Origin: Bradyrhizobium sp. AUGA SZCCT0176
Lineage (GTDB): Bacteria > Pseudomonadota > Alphaproteobacteria > Rhizobiales > Xanthobacteraceae
DNA length: 64,000 nucleotides
NCBI RefSeq assembly: GCF_018130145.1
Contig: NZ_JAFCMB010000001.1
Coordinates: 248,001-312,000, forward strand
Direction: 5' to 3'
Program-made: the position numbers and the translations under genes
Shown: piece after piece, positions 46,464 to 56,937 of the stretch
Position numbering within the stretch: position 1 is the first letter of the stretch
How the letters are laid out: every line of letters begins with the position of its first letter
Notes under the pieces: model-generated
Told to the model about the DNA's origin: nothing
What the model saw: the letters and a program-made list of their open reading frames with translations, nothing else
The model's database searches: none

Positions 46464-46533
46464 GGCAAACTCCTTCTTTCGGCTTCACCGCGTCAATATG
46501 CTGATACGGCCGCGGCGCCGGCTTGAAGATTTG

Positions 46534-47388
46534 TTACCAGCTCGAAAGCGCTTCGTTCGGGCGTGTCAGCCGGCTGTCGATCAGCGCCAGACGCCGTGCC
46601 CAGGCCGTCGGCGTCTCGCCGGCCAGTTCGCCGAATTCGCGCACCAGATGGGCCTGGTCGGAAAAGCCGCTCTCGGCGGCAATCCCGGCCCAGCCGGGAG
46701 CTGTCCCGCTGCGTGCCAGCCGGCAGGCCCGGTGAAAGCGCATCATGCGCGCGATTGATTTGGGCGCGAGGCCAAGCTCGGATCTAAAACGCTCGACCAG
46801 ATGTTTGCGGCTCCAGCCGATCTCGCCGGCCAGCGCCGTGATCCGCGCGCTGCCCGCGGTCAGCGCCAGCCGGCGCCAGGCGAAGGCGATCTCCGGCGAC
46901 GGCAGATGATTGGCGCGGCCGGCGATGAAGTCCTCGAGCAGGTCGAAGCGGTGTTGCCAGCAAGCCGTCGCGCCCAGTCTCTCGCGCAATTGCCGGCCTT
47001 CGTGGCTGAGCACGTCGCCGATATCGACCATGCGCGCGGCAAGATCGATGACGGCGCCGCCGAAAAAGCGGTAAGCGCCGAGCGGCGTGAAATCCACCTG
47101 CACGCATTCGGCGCCGCCATCGGACTCGATATGAACAGGCCCGGCGTAGAGGCCCGCGGCGAAGCTTGGCTGGCGGTCGGCCGCATCAGGCTGGCGCCCG
47201 AGCGCGATCAGGAACGGGCTGCCGAGGCTGATGATCAGCGGCACAATCAGGTGTGCGGCTTCACGCTGCGAAAACCGGCCAAGTGCGGTCTCGCGGTAAC
47301 CCGTCATTCCCGTGATCAGGCCCGCCGTGCGCTGTGAGGGTGCACGGCGGATCATCTCGAACGCGAGGGGTGCGCCTAGATCCGACAT
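46534..47388 (-). CDS. AraC-family transcriptional regulator
   Basis: 284 residues. N-terminal cupin-like sensing domain (about 1-150) and two C-terminal helix-turn-helix motifs: ITALAGEIGWSRKHLVERFRSELGLAPK and WAGIAAESGFSDQAHLVREFGELAGETP. The domain order matches AraC regulators with DUF6597-like N-termini. The VOC gene downstream on the same strand is a possible target or partner. Confidence 0.87.
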   Translation of the reverse strand: MSDLGAPLAFEMIRRAPSQRTAGLITGMTGYRETALGRFSQREAAHLIVPLIISLGSPFLIALGRQPDAADRQPSFAAGLYAGPVHIESDGGAECVQVDFTPLGAYRFFGGAVIDLAARMVDIGDVLSHEGRQLRERLGATACWQHRFDLLEDFIAGRANHLPSPEIAFAWRRLALTAGSARITALAGEIGWSRKHLVERFRSELGLAPKSIARMMRFHRACRLARSGTAPGWAGIAAESGFSDQAHLVREFGELAGETPTAWARRLALIDSRLTRPNEALSSW

Positions 47389-47417
47389 TGTGCTCTCTCG
47401 CGAGAGAACGCTCTACT

Positions 47418-48143
47418 TTAAGCGGCGATATCGCTGGACTGGATGCGCTTGACGCCGGCCTCGCCCATATCGGCCCAGGCTTTCGCGAGCGAGCCTTGGG
47501 TATCGATGCCGCGGCAGGCGTCTTCGACGACATAGGTCTCAAAGCCGGCCTTGCGGGCGTCGAGCGCGCTCCATGCCACGCAAAAATCGGTGGCGAGACC
47601 GGCGAGGAACACGTGTTCCACCTTGCGCGCCTTCAAATAGGCGGCAAGCCCCGTCGTGGTCTTGCCATCGGCTTCGGTGAAGGCCGAATAGCTGTCGACG
47701 TCCTTGTTGGAGCCCTTGCGGATGACAAGTCCGGCATGGGCGATCGAAAGGTCCTTTGACAGCGCAGCGCCTTCGGTGCCCTGCACGCAGTGATCGGGCC
47801 ACAGCACCTGCTTGCCGTAGGGCAAGTCGATCGTCTCGAACGGCTTCTTGCCGGAATGCGTCGTGGCGAACGAGACATGGCCTGACGTGTGCCAGTCCTG
47901 CGTCAGCACGACGTTGGCAAAGCTCTTGGCGATGCGGTTGATGACGGGAACGACCTGGTCGCCATCTTTTACCGCAAGGCTGCCGCCCGGCAGGAAGCAG
48001 TTCTGAACGTCGATCACCAGCAATGCCGACGCATTGTCGGGTTTGATCGACACGGCCAAAGCTGCCTTCGGAAGAATGGTCGCCATTGCCGCCGTGCCGA
48101 GAATCGTGCCGAAGCTCGTGAGAATTTGCCTACGCTCGAACAT
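47418..48143 (-). CDS. Exported nicotinamidase-like isochorismatase-fold hydrolase
   Basis: 241 residues. Signal-like N-terminus FERRQILTSFGTILGTAAMATILPKAALA, twin-arginine-like. The mature part has VIDVQNCFLPGGSLAVKDGDQVV (catalytic Asp), TQDWHTSGHVSFA (metal His), LWPDHCVQGTEGA, and VFLAGLATDFCVAWSALDARK with the nucleophile Cys, the PncA pattern. Converts nicotinamide to nicotinate in the NAD salvage pathway; export to the periplasm is inferred and less usual. ATG at 48143 chosen as it begins the signal. Confidence 0.88.
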   Translation of the reverse strand: MFERRQILTSFGTILGTAAMATILPKAALAVSIKPDNASALLVIDVQNCFLPGGSLAVKDGDQVVPVINRIAKSFANVVLTQDWHTSGHVSFATTHSGKKPFETIDLPYGKQVLWPDHCVQGTEGAALSKDLSIAHAGLVIRKGSNKDVDSYSAFTEADGKTTTGLAAYLKARKVEHVFLAGLATDFCVAWSALDARKAGFETYVVEDACRGIDTQGSLAKAWADMGEAGVKRIQSSDIAA

Positions 48144-48264
48144 GGTGCATCTCCCTGTCAAAGAGGTCAACACCAGCAAATCAGGTCGCAGGCAGAGCGT
48201 AAAGCGGCTTTAGGCGGCGGTCTGCGGCTGATTCTTCGGCACCCCGTGCACCGGCATTCGATGT

Positions 48265-49200
48265 TTAGCGCGGGCGAATTCCGTCACGCACGGCGCGAAA
48301 ACGCGTGAACGCGGTGGTCCAACCGTCGCGCGGCGAGCTGCCGATGATGCGCAGCGAATTCTGGCCGCCGAACCGCAACCATTGCACGATCGTCACCGGC
48401 GTATTGTCCTTGCCGCTGGTGGCTTCGATGCGGGTTTCGTATCCGGGCTGGCCGTCGATGCGGACCGCCTCCGACATCGTGATCCGCCCGTCGCGCACGC
48501 CGGGAATCGTCGTCGCCATCTGCTGGGCAAAGCGTCCGCGGTCGTCGGGCTGCGCCGGCGCGGATCCGACCAGGCCGACGATCATGAAGGGCGCGGTTTC
48601 AAAACCGCTTTTCTCGTCGCCATCGGCAATGATCAGGGCGGCGCCCGGCGCCAGCGTGCGGACCGTCTTGAAATTGCTGAGTTCGGCCATCCTGAACGGC
48701 ATCAGGCCGAGCTGCTCATCGACCGGAACTTCGCTTCGGATCACGGCGGAAGCGAACATCTGGCGGATGGCGTCGTCGGTGTAGATCCGGGAGGCATTCT
48801 CCGGCACCTGCACGGCGACGTAGCCGGAGAAGGTCGGACCCGGCACGATCATCGAGTAGCGCCGGACATTGGTGGCGCCGTCCTTGGCGTTCTCAGCGGT
48901 GTAATAGGCGAGCCCCGCCACCGTCTCGATGCTCTCCGGCTTGATGCCGCCGGTGCCGCCCGGATTTGCCTTGAAAGCATTGGCGACCTCGCCATAGGCC
49001 TCGGCGGGCAGGTCCGCCACCAGCACCTTGACGCCCTGATCTTCGGTCTCGAAGCCGACGAATGATCTGGCTTTGACCAGGCCGACCAGCGGCGTCATGC
49101 CGACCCGCGCGCCCGGCGGAAAAACCGGGTCGGCGGCGAACGCGGCACAGGTCGCGGCGATGGTAAGGGCAACCGCAGCGAGGTATCGAACAGGCTTCAT
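48265..49200 (-). CDS. Exported protein of unknown function
   Basis: 311 residues. Clear signal peptide MKPVRYLAAVALTIAATCAAFA with cleavage before ADPVFPPG. The mature part is beta-rich with no Cys pair or lipobox. ARVGMTPLVGLVKARSFVGFE and the repeated GYVAVQVPENASRIYTDDAIR/IPGVRDGRITMSEAVRIDGQPGYETRIEATSGKD region suggest two similar halves. I do not recognise a family; similar proteins appear widely in Bradyrhizobium, from memory. Confidence 0.8.
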   Translation of the reverse strand: MKPVRYLAAVALTIAATCAAFAADPVFPPGARVGMTPLVGLVKARSFVGFETEDQGVKVLVADLPAEAYGEVANAFKANPGGTGGIKPESIETVAGLAYYTAENAKDGATNVRRYSMIVPGPTFSGYVAVQVPENASRIYTDDAIRQMFASAVIRSEVPVDEQLGLMPFRMAELSNFKTVRTLAPGAALIIADGDEKSGFETAPFMIVGLVGSAPAQPDDRGRFAQQMATTIPGVRDGRITMSEAVRIDGQPGYETRIEATSGKDNTPVTIVQWLRFGGQNSLRIIGSSPRDGWTTAFTRFRAVRDGIRPR

Positions 49201-49756
49201 GAAGGGTCTACCGGGTTTACATTGAGGCCGTTCAATGGTCGGCCAGCGCAGCCCTCAAGGGTTCGAGGGCTGGGTTTAGTCAGCCCGCTTTTAGCGGTTT
49301 TGATGTCCCTGCAACAGGGCAGGGGCGGCGTCCGTTCCCTCATCACGTTCCGAAACACCGGAATTTTCGCGCGATATGGCGGCTAGCCAAACGTTTTCGG
49401 GCAATTTCGGCGGCGTACCGGACCGCCGGTCAGGTCCACGCAGCGGCCAAATACCGCGCTGGCGGCGATCATGAACTGGGCTGATTTTCGGACGTGGTGA
49501 TGAGTGCGTCCTCACCTTCTTGCCCTTTTGTTAACACGGCTGAGGGCCTGAACCTTGACCTGCCCTGAGCTGACACAATCTTTCAAACGTCAGCATTTTC
49601 AGGCCCTAAGGTTGCGTTCGGTCCTTGCGGGCAGGACCCCCCCTCCTATATGAGGCTCACCGTCGCAATATCGCGAGTAATTGATCGTTGGGGGTTCGGT
49701 TAGGTGCGCCGTCCAGGGCCCAGCCAACCTGCCGCAAAAAGAAGGATATGAGGACC
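49201..49756. other. 556-bp dnaK upstream region
   Basis: Gene-free region between the exported protein and dnaK. It holds the RpoH-type promoter below. Open frames on the minus strand (for example near 49291-49515) lack plausible starts and composition. No CIRCE inverted repeat was seen. Confidence 0.6.
49624..49654 (+). promoter_or_regulatory. RpoH (sigma-32) heat-shock promoter of dnaK
   Basis: CTTG at 49624-49627, a 17-base spacer, then CCTATATGAG at 49645-49654. This matches the alphaproteobacterial RpoH consensus CTTG-N17/18-CYTATNTNNG at every fixed position. The start point would be near 49661, leaving a leader of about 96 bases to dnaK. Confidence 0.8.
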
Positions 49757-51658
<1,902 letters not shown>

Positions 51659-51672
51659 GCGGGCTTTCGATC

Positions 51673-51725
51673 ATGACCCTCACACCAAAGAGCGCGCGGC
51701 GTCTCGATGGGTGGGGGTCATTTTT
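51673..51725 (+). terminator. Terminator/attenuator between dnaK and dnaJ
   Basis: Stem ATGACCC (51673-51679) and GGGTCAT (51715-51721), extended by partly paired CACACC/GGGTGGG, followed by TTTTT. It would end part of the dnaK transcripts and lower dnaJ expression relative to dnaK. Confidence 0.6.
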
Positions 51726-51798
51726 CGTTAAGCGCGAGGCGGCATCCTCAACAGTGCACCCTTGCGGCATGAAGACGAAATTCGGACGGAACTGACGG

Positions 51799-52938
51799 AT
51801 GTCCACCAAGCGCTGCTATTACGAAACCCTGGAAGTCGAACGGAGCGCGGACGACGGCAAGCTCAAGGCTGCGTTCCGCAAGCTCGCGATGAAATGGCAT
51901 CCGGACAAGAATCCGGGCGATGCTTCCAGCGAAGTGAAGTTCAAGGAAATCAACGAAGCCTATGAGGTCCTGAAAGACGGCGACAAGCGCGCCGCCTATG
52001 ACCGCTACGGCCACGCGGCGTTCGAGCAGGGCATGGGTGGCGGCGGGCCCGGATTCGGCGCCGGCTTCGCCTCGTCGTTCTCGGATATTTTCGAGGATCT
52101 GTTCGGCATGGCCGGACAACGCGGGCGCGGTGGCGGCGGCCGCGAGCGCGGCGCCGACCTGCGCTACAATATGGAAATCACGCTGGAGGAAGCCTTCCTC
52201 GGCAAGACCGCCCAGATCGAGATTCCGGTTTCGGTCACCTGCGAATCCTGTTCCGGCACCGGTGCCAAGGCCGGCACCAAGCCGAAGACCTGTTCGCTGT
52301 GCGGCGGGCAGGGAAGGGTGCGGCAGGCCCAGGGCTTCTTTACGCTGGAACGAACCTGTCCGGGCTGTCAGGGCCGCGGCCAGATGATCGAAGACCCCTG
52401 TCCCTCCTGCGCGGGCTCAGGCCGGGTGACGCGCGACCGGACCCTGTCGGTTAACATTCCGCAAGGCGTCGAAGACGGCACCCGCATTCGCCTCGCCGGC
52501 GAGGGCGAGGCCGGCGTCCGCGGCGGACCGCCCGGCGATCTCTATATTTTCCTGTCGCTGGCGACCCACGAATTCTTCCAGCGCGACGGCGCCGACCTGC
52601 ATTGCCGGGTCCCGATCTCGATGGTGGCGGCCGCCCTTGGCGGCGAATTCGAGGTGCCGACCATCGACAAGGGCAAGACCAAGGTGAAGGTGCCGTCGGG
52701 AACACAGTCCGGCCGGCGATTCCGCATCGCATCAAAAGGCATGCCGGTGCTCCGTTCGCGCCAGACCGGCGACATGTATGTACAGGTGATGGTCGAAACG
52801 CCGCAAAATCTGACCAAGAAGCAGCAGGAATTGCTGGCCGAGTTCGAAAAGCTGTCGTCGGGTGCAACCCAGCCGGAGGCGGCGGGTTTCTTTACTAAGG
52901 TCAAGGACTTCTTCGGTAGCCGCGCTGCCCCGCAGTAA
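51799..52938 (+). CDS. dnaJ: Chaperone protein DnaJ (Hsp40)
   Basis: 379 residues. J domain with HPD in [13 protein letters not shown] region ([12 protein letters not shown]), four CxxCxGxG zinc modules ([32 protein letters not shown]), then the C-terminal substrate domains. Type I DnaJ. 140 bases after dnaK with a probable attenuator between. Confidence 0.97.
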   Translation: MSTKRCYYETLEVERSADDGKLKAAFRKLAMKWHPDKNPGDASSEVKFKEINEAYEVLKDGDKRAAYDRYGHAAFEQGMGGGGPGFGAGFASSFSDIFEDLFGMAGQRGRGGGGRERGADLRYNMEITLEEAFLGKTAQIEIPVSVTCESCSGTGAKAGTKPKTCSLCGGQGRVRQAQGFFTLERTCPGCQGRGQMIEDPCPSCAGSGRVTRDRTLSVNIPQGVEDGTRIRLAGEGEAGVRGGPPGDLYIFLSLATHEFFQRDGADLHCRVPISMVAAALGGEFEVPTIDKGKTKVKVPSGTQSGRRFRIASKGMPVLRSRQTGDMYVQVMVETPQNLTKKQQELLAEFEKLSSGATQPEAAGFFTKVKDFFGSRAAPQ

Positions 52939-53029
52939 GCCTTTTGCTTGACCATGAGAGCTGCGACCTATACCTCTTTATGACCGTTTTCTGACATAAC
53001 CGCCGTTCGCGGTCCCGCCTGGTAGCGAC

Positions 53030-53632
53030 ATGCCTCTGCAATCGTCCGTGCGTGCGTTGAAGAAACCTCTCCGTCTTGACGACGAGGTGCGTTTTCTCCG
53101 TTCATGGATCGAAAAGCCGCTGCACATGGGCGCGGTGATGCCGTCCAGCAAGCTGCTCGCGCGCACCATGGCGCAATATGTCGACGTCGATTCGAAAGGA
53201 CCGGTCGTCGAACTTGGCCCCGGCACCGGCGCGATCACCAATGCGCTGATCGAACATGGCGTCGATCAGAAGCGTCTCGTGCTGGTTGAATATAATCCGG
53301 GCTTCTGCGCGCTGCTGCGCGACCGTTATCCGCACGCCAAAGTGGTGCAGGGCGACGCCTACAAACTTCGCGACTCGCTGTTGAAGGTTCTCGACGTGCC
53401 GGCCTCGGCCGTGGTCTCCGGCCTGCCGCTGGTCACAAAGCCGATGCTGACGCGCCTCAAATTGATCCGCGACGCCTTTACGGCGCTGGCACCTGGTGCG
53501 CCCTTCGTGCAGTTCACCTATTCGGTCGCGCCGCCGATCCCGAAATCGCTGCCCGGCGTGTCCACAGAAGCTTCCGAGCGGATCTGGATGAACCTTCCGC
53601 CCGCCCGGGTCTGGGTGTATCGCAAGGGCTGA
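53030..53632 (+). CDS. PmtA-like phospholipid N-methyltransferase
   Basis: 200 residues. EVRFLRSWIEKPLHMGAVMPSSKLLARTMAQYVD followed by the SAM loop VVELGPGTGAITNAL matches the rhizobial PmtA family, which methylates phosphatidylethanolamine to phosphatidylcholine at the inner membrane. Bradyrhizobia carry several such genes, so the exact reaction (first or later methylation) cannot be assigned here. Follows dnaJ by 91 bases. Confidence 0.85.
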   Translation: MPLQSSVRALKKPLRLDDEVRFLRSWIEKPLHMGAVMPSSKLLARTMAQYVDVDSKGPVVELGPGTGAITNALIEHGVDQKRLVLVEYNPGFCALLRDRYPHAKVVQGDAYKLRDSLLKVLDVPASAVVSGLPLVTKPMLTRLKLIRDAFTALAPGAPFVQFTYSVAPPIPKSLPGVSTEASERIWMNLPPARVWVYRKG

Positions 53633-53642
53633 TACGCGCGTA

Positions 53643-53735
53643 TTCCGCAAAAGTGGATGCCGGTTTTGCGCATAGAATACGCGCAAGATATTGGTTAAGA
53701 GCATTTTCGACGAAAATGCTCGCCCGCGTCTGCGC
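53643..53735. repeat. Intergenic repeat, family D-related (copy 6)
   Basis: CCGCAAAAGTGGATGCCGGT, TTTGCGCATAGAATACGCGC and a dyad GAGCATTTTCGACGAAAATG-CTC. Related to other D copies through the AAAGTGGATNCCGGTTTTG phrase. Lies between the PmtA-like and FMN-reductase genes. Confidence 0.6.
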
Positions 53736-53768
53736 GGCGGGATTGGCCCGAACCGCGATCTATAAAAT

Positions 53769-54347
53769 ATGTCCGCGCTGAAAATCCTCGTGATCCCGGG
53801 ATCGCTTCGATCAGGCTCGCTCAATGCGAGGCTGGCGGCCGCCGCCAGCCATGAGCTGGCGCTATCCGGCGCCGAAGTCACCCGCATCTCGCTGTCGGAT
53901 TTTCCGCTGCCGATCTATGACGGCGACCTGCAGGCAAAATCCGGCGTGCCGAAGCACGCGGTCAATCTGAAGCGCATGATCGGCGCCCATCATGGCGTCC
54001 TGATCGTGACGCCGGAATATAATTCGTCGGTGCCGGCGCTGGTCAAAAACACCATCGACTGGGTCAGCCGGGTGCAGGACCCGCATGAAACCCGCGGCCA
54101 GGTGTTTCGCGGCGCCGTGTTTGCGATCGCGTCGGCCTCCGGCGGGCGGTTCGGCGGCGCGCGCGCGCTGGCGGCGCTGCGCCTCATTCTGTCGGCCTGT
54201 CACGCCAGCGTGGTTCCGAACCAGCTCGCATTGTCGTTCGCGGACCAGGCCTATGACGAGATGGACCGTCTGAAACATTCTGCCGATGTCGAGGCGCTGC
54301 AGGCGCTGGTGCGGCAGCTGATCGACCATTCCCAACGCATGATGTGA
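53769..54347 (+). CDS. NADPH-dependent FMN reductase family protein
   Basis: 192 residues. Flavodoxin-like fold with the FMN-phosphate loop IPGSLRSGSLNARLA and the LIVTPEYNSSVPALVKNTIDWVSR block of the ChrR/ArsH-like group, which reduce quinones, chromate or azo compounds. Substrate not determinable. Six bases before pyrF. Confidence 0.9.
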   Translation: MSALKILVIPGSLRSGSLNARLAAAASHELALSGAEVTRISLSDFPLPIYDGDLQAKSGVPKHAVNLKRMIGAHHGVLIVTPEYNSSVPALVKNTIDWVSRVQDPHETRGQVFRGAVFAIASASGGRFGGARALAALRLILSACHASVVPNQLALSFADQAYDEMDRLKHSADVEALQALVRQLIDHSQRMM

Positions 54348-54353
54348 GGTGAC

Positions 54354-55064
54354 ATGCAGCCTGCCAGTATCGCTCCGAAAGACCGGTTGATTGTGGCGCT
54401 CGATCTGCCCGGCGTCGTCGAGGCTGAAGCGATGGTGGCGCGGCTCGGCGACAGCGTGACGTTCTACAAGATCGGCTATCAGCTGGCCTATGCCGGCGGC
54501 TTGCCGCTGGTCCGTCAATTATCCGGCGCGGGCAAAAAGGTGTTCGTCGATCTCAAGCTGCACGATATCGGCAACACCGTTGCACGCGGTGTCGAGAGCA
54601 TCGCAAAACTCGGCGCCACTTTTCTTACCGTGCACGCCTATCCGCAGACCATGAAAGCCGCCGTCGAAGCGCGCGCGGGCTCAAGCCTGAAAATCCTCGC
54701 CGTCACCGTGCTGACCTCCTATGACGACGGCGATCTGCATGCCGCCGGCTATCGCCTCAACGTCTCCGATCTGGTCGAGGCGCGCGCCCAGCAGGCGCAG
54801 GTGCTCGGCGTCGACGGGCTGGTGAGCTCGCCGGAAGAGGCGGCGAGTTTGCGCAAGATCGTCGGCCACCAGATGAACCTGGTGACGCCGGGCATCCGGC
54901 CGGCGGGCTCTGCGACCGGCGACCAGAAGCGCATCATGACACCGGCGCGCGCCATCGCCGCCGGCGCGGATTATCTGGTGGTGGGACGGCCGGTCACCGA
55001 GGCCGCCGACCCCAAAGCCGCCGCGGATGCCATTCAAAGCGAAATCGCGCAGGCACTGGCGTAG
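54354..55064 (+). CDS. pyrF: Orotidine 5'-phosphate decarboxylase
   Basis: 236-residue TIM barrel, last step of UMP synthesis. [22 protein letters not shown] start, catalytic [17 protein letters not shown] (D-x-K-x-x-D array), and [20 protein letters not shown] at the phosphate end. Followed by a DUF1330 gene in the same direction. Confidence 0.96.
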   Translation: MQPASIAPKDRLIVALDLPGVVEAEAMVARLGDSVTFYKIGYQLAYAGGLPLVRQLSGAGKKVFVDLKLHDIGNTVARGVESIAKLGATFLTVHAYPQTMKAAVEARAGSSLKILAVTVLTSYDDGDLHAAGYRLNVSDLVEARAQQAQVLGVDGLVSSPEEAASLRKIVGHQMNLVTPGIRPAGSATGDQKRIMTPARAIAAGADYLVVGRPVTEAADPKAAADAIQSEIAQALA

Positions 55065-55095
55065 TCAACAGCAGGACAAGAAACGGGAGAGCAAG

Positions 55096-55398
55096 ATGGC
55101 CAAGGGATACTGGATCGGTCGCGTCGACGTCAGCAATGACGAGGGCTACAAGCCCTATGCGGCGGCCAATCTCGCGATCTTCAAGAAGTTCGGCGGGCGC
55201 TACGTCGTCCGCGGCGGCAAGTTCACCGGCGTCGAGGGCCAAAGCCGCTCGCGCAACGTGGTGATCGAGTTCGACAGCTACGACGCCGCGATGGCCTGCT
55301 ATAACTCACCGGAATACCAGGCCAACATCAAAGTTCGGCAGCCGCACTCGATTGCCGAGCTGATCGTGATCGAAGGCTATGACGGCCCGCAACCCTAG
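55096..55398 (+). CDS. DUF1330 family protein
   Basis: 100 residues of dimeric alpha-beta barrel type: KGYWIGRVDVSNDEGYKPYAAANLAIFKKFGGRYVVRGG and VVIEFDSYDAAMACYNSPEYQ. The fold is shared with small oxygenases/decarboxylases, but DUF1330 function is unknown. ATG at 55096 has GGGAGAG upstream. 31 bases after pyrF, probably cotranscribed. Confidence 0.9.
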   Translation: MAKGYWIGRVDVSNDEGYKPYAAANLAIFKKFGGRYVVRGGKFTGVEGQSRSRNVVIEFDSYDAAMACYNSPEYQANIKVRQPHSIAELIVIEGYDGPQP

Positions 55399-55412
55399 CG
55401 TCTAGTTTTCTT

Positions 55413-55502
55413 CGTCATGCCCGGGCTTGTCCCAGGGCATCCACGTCTTGCTTTGGTCGCGCAACAGAGACGTGGATGGCCGGGACAAGCCCGGCCATGA
55501 CG
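55413..55502. repeat. Palindromic intergenic repeat, family E
   Basis: CGTCATGCCCGGGCTTGTCC, GGGCATCCACGTC on the left pair with GACGTGGATGGCCGGGACAA, GCCCGGCCATGACG on the right. Fills the gap between the DUF1330 gene and dapB. Confidence 0.8.
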
Positions 55503-55568
55503 GGTATCGAGGCCGGATCGGTTGCCGGAATGGCCCCATCCCGCTATAGGGCTTGAAGAGGTGAAGCC

Positions 55569-56384
55569 ATGGCCGACATGCGTTTGATCGTAGCTGGAGC
55601 CGGCGGCCGGATGGGCCGGGCGCTGGTGCGCGTCATTTCGGAGACGTCAGGTGCGGTTCTTGCCGGCGCGCTCGAAGCGCCGGGTTCGGAGCTGCTGGGC
55701 AAGGATTCCGGCATCCTCGCCGGCCTGCCCGAAAATGGCGTCAAGCTCTCCGCCGATCTCTGGGCGCTCACGGCGAACGCCGACGGCATTCTCGATTTCA
55801 CGGTTCCCGCCGCCACCATCGCCAATGTGGCGATCGCCGCCGAACGGAAGCTGGTGCACGTGGTCGGAACCACGGGGTTGTCGAGCTCCGACATGGCGGT
55901 GATCAAGAGCGTGACGTCCCGTGCCATCGTCGTGCAGTCAGGCAATATGAGCCTCGGCGTCAATCTGCTGGCGGCCCTCGTGAAACGCGTGGCGCAATCG
56001 CTCGATACCGATTTCGATATCGAGATCCTGGAGATGCACCATAAGGCCAAGGTCGATGCGCCGTCGGGCACCGCACTGATGCTGGGCGAAGCCGCCGCGG
56101 CGGGCCGCGGCATCGACCTGCATCTGCACTCGGCGCGCGGACGCGACGGCATTACCGGCGCGCGCAAGGCCGGCGATATCGGGTTTGCAGCACTGCGCGG
56201 CGGCACCGTCACCGGCGAACACAGCGTGATCTTCGCCGGTGCGATGGAGCGCATCGAGCTGACCCACCGCGCCGAGGACCGCACGATGTTTGCGCAAGGC
56301 GCGGTCAAGGCGGCGTTGTGGGCGCAAGGCAAGACGCCCGGCCTGTATTCGATGGCCGATGTGCTCGGCCTCGGGGACTTCTGA
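55569..56384 (+). CDS. dapB: 4-Hydroxy-tetrahydrodipicolinate reductase
   Basis: 271 residues, lysine/diaminopimelate pathway, uses NAD(P)H. N-terminal Rossmann loop [28 protein letters not shown]; catalytic [19 protein letters not shown] with the His-His-Lys cluster. Ends with [11 protein letters not shown], a typical C-terminus. Confidence 0.97.
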   Translation: MADMRLIVAGAGGRMGRALVRVISETSGAVLAGALEAPGSELLGKDSGILAGLPENGVKLSADLWALTANADGILDFTVPAATIANVAIAAERKLVHVVGTTGLSSSDMAVIKSVTSRAIVVQSGNMSLGVNLLAALVKRVAQSLDTDFDIEILEMHHKAKVDAPSGTALMLGEAAAAGRGIDLHLHSARGRDGITGARKAGDIGFAALRGGTVTGEHSVIFAGAMERIELTHRAEDRTMFAQGAVKAALWAQGKTPGLYSMADVLGLGDF

Positions 56385-56431
56385 AGCTTCGACAACGTGC
56401 CGAATGCGTAGCTTGAATTAGCTGACCGGAC

Positions 56432-56893
56432 CTACGGACGGTCCTGCAATGATCGCTCCATGATGATCGTGCGCTCTTCACCATAGTAGCTATCGCGCAC
56501 GGCTCTGAACCCGAGCTGCCCGTAGAACGTTTCGGCGCTGATTGAAGAAGGCACCGCCAACGTCGGGATGTTTCTCTCGCGTGCCGTGCGCTCGACCTCG
56601 GCCATCAGCAGCTTGCCGATACCGCGGGCCTGAACATCAGGGGACACGAAGACGGTGCGGATCACGTTTCCATCGAGGCTTGCCGTTCCAACGACACGAC
56701 TATCAATCGCGGCAACAAAGACGGTGCGCTTGCCGATCAGCTCCAGCACGGCGCCCGGACTAAAGCTGTGCTCGATCCTCTCGATGATCTCTTCTGCATA
56801 GTCCTTCGCATTGGTTTCGCGCAGTGCACGGATAATGACCGCGCTTATTTCGTCGGCGTCATCCTCACGCGCCGGCCGGATCGTGCATTCCAT
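56432..56893 (-). CDS. GNAT-family N-acetyltransferase
   Basis: 153 residues. Acetyl-CoA motif VFVSPDVQARGIGKLLMAEVERTARER, and SISAETFYGQLGFRAVRDSYYGEERTIIMER at the C-terminus. Similar to the MSMEG/YafP-like group; substrate unknown. Convergent with dapB. Confidence 0.87.
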   Translation of the reverse strand: MECTIRPAREDDADEISAVIIRALRETNAKDYAEEIIERIEHSFSPGAVLELIGKRTVFVAAIDSRVVGTASLDGNVIRTVFVSPDVQARGIGKLLMAEVERTARERNIPTLAVPSSISAETFYGQLGFRAVRDSYYGEERTIIMERSLQDRP

Positions 56894-56937
56894 CGGTCGT
56901 CTCCGCTCGCCAAGGGTCGCATAAGCGATTGCACGCC

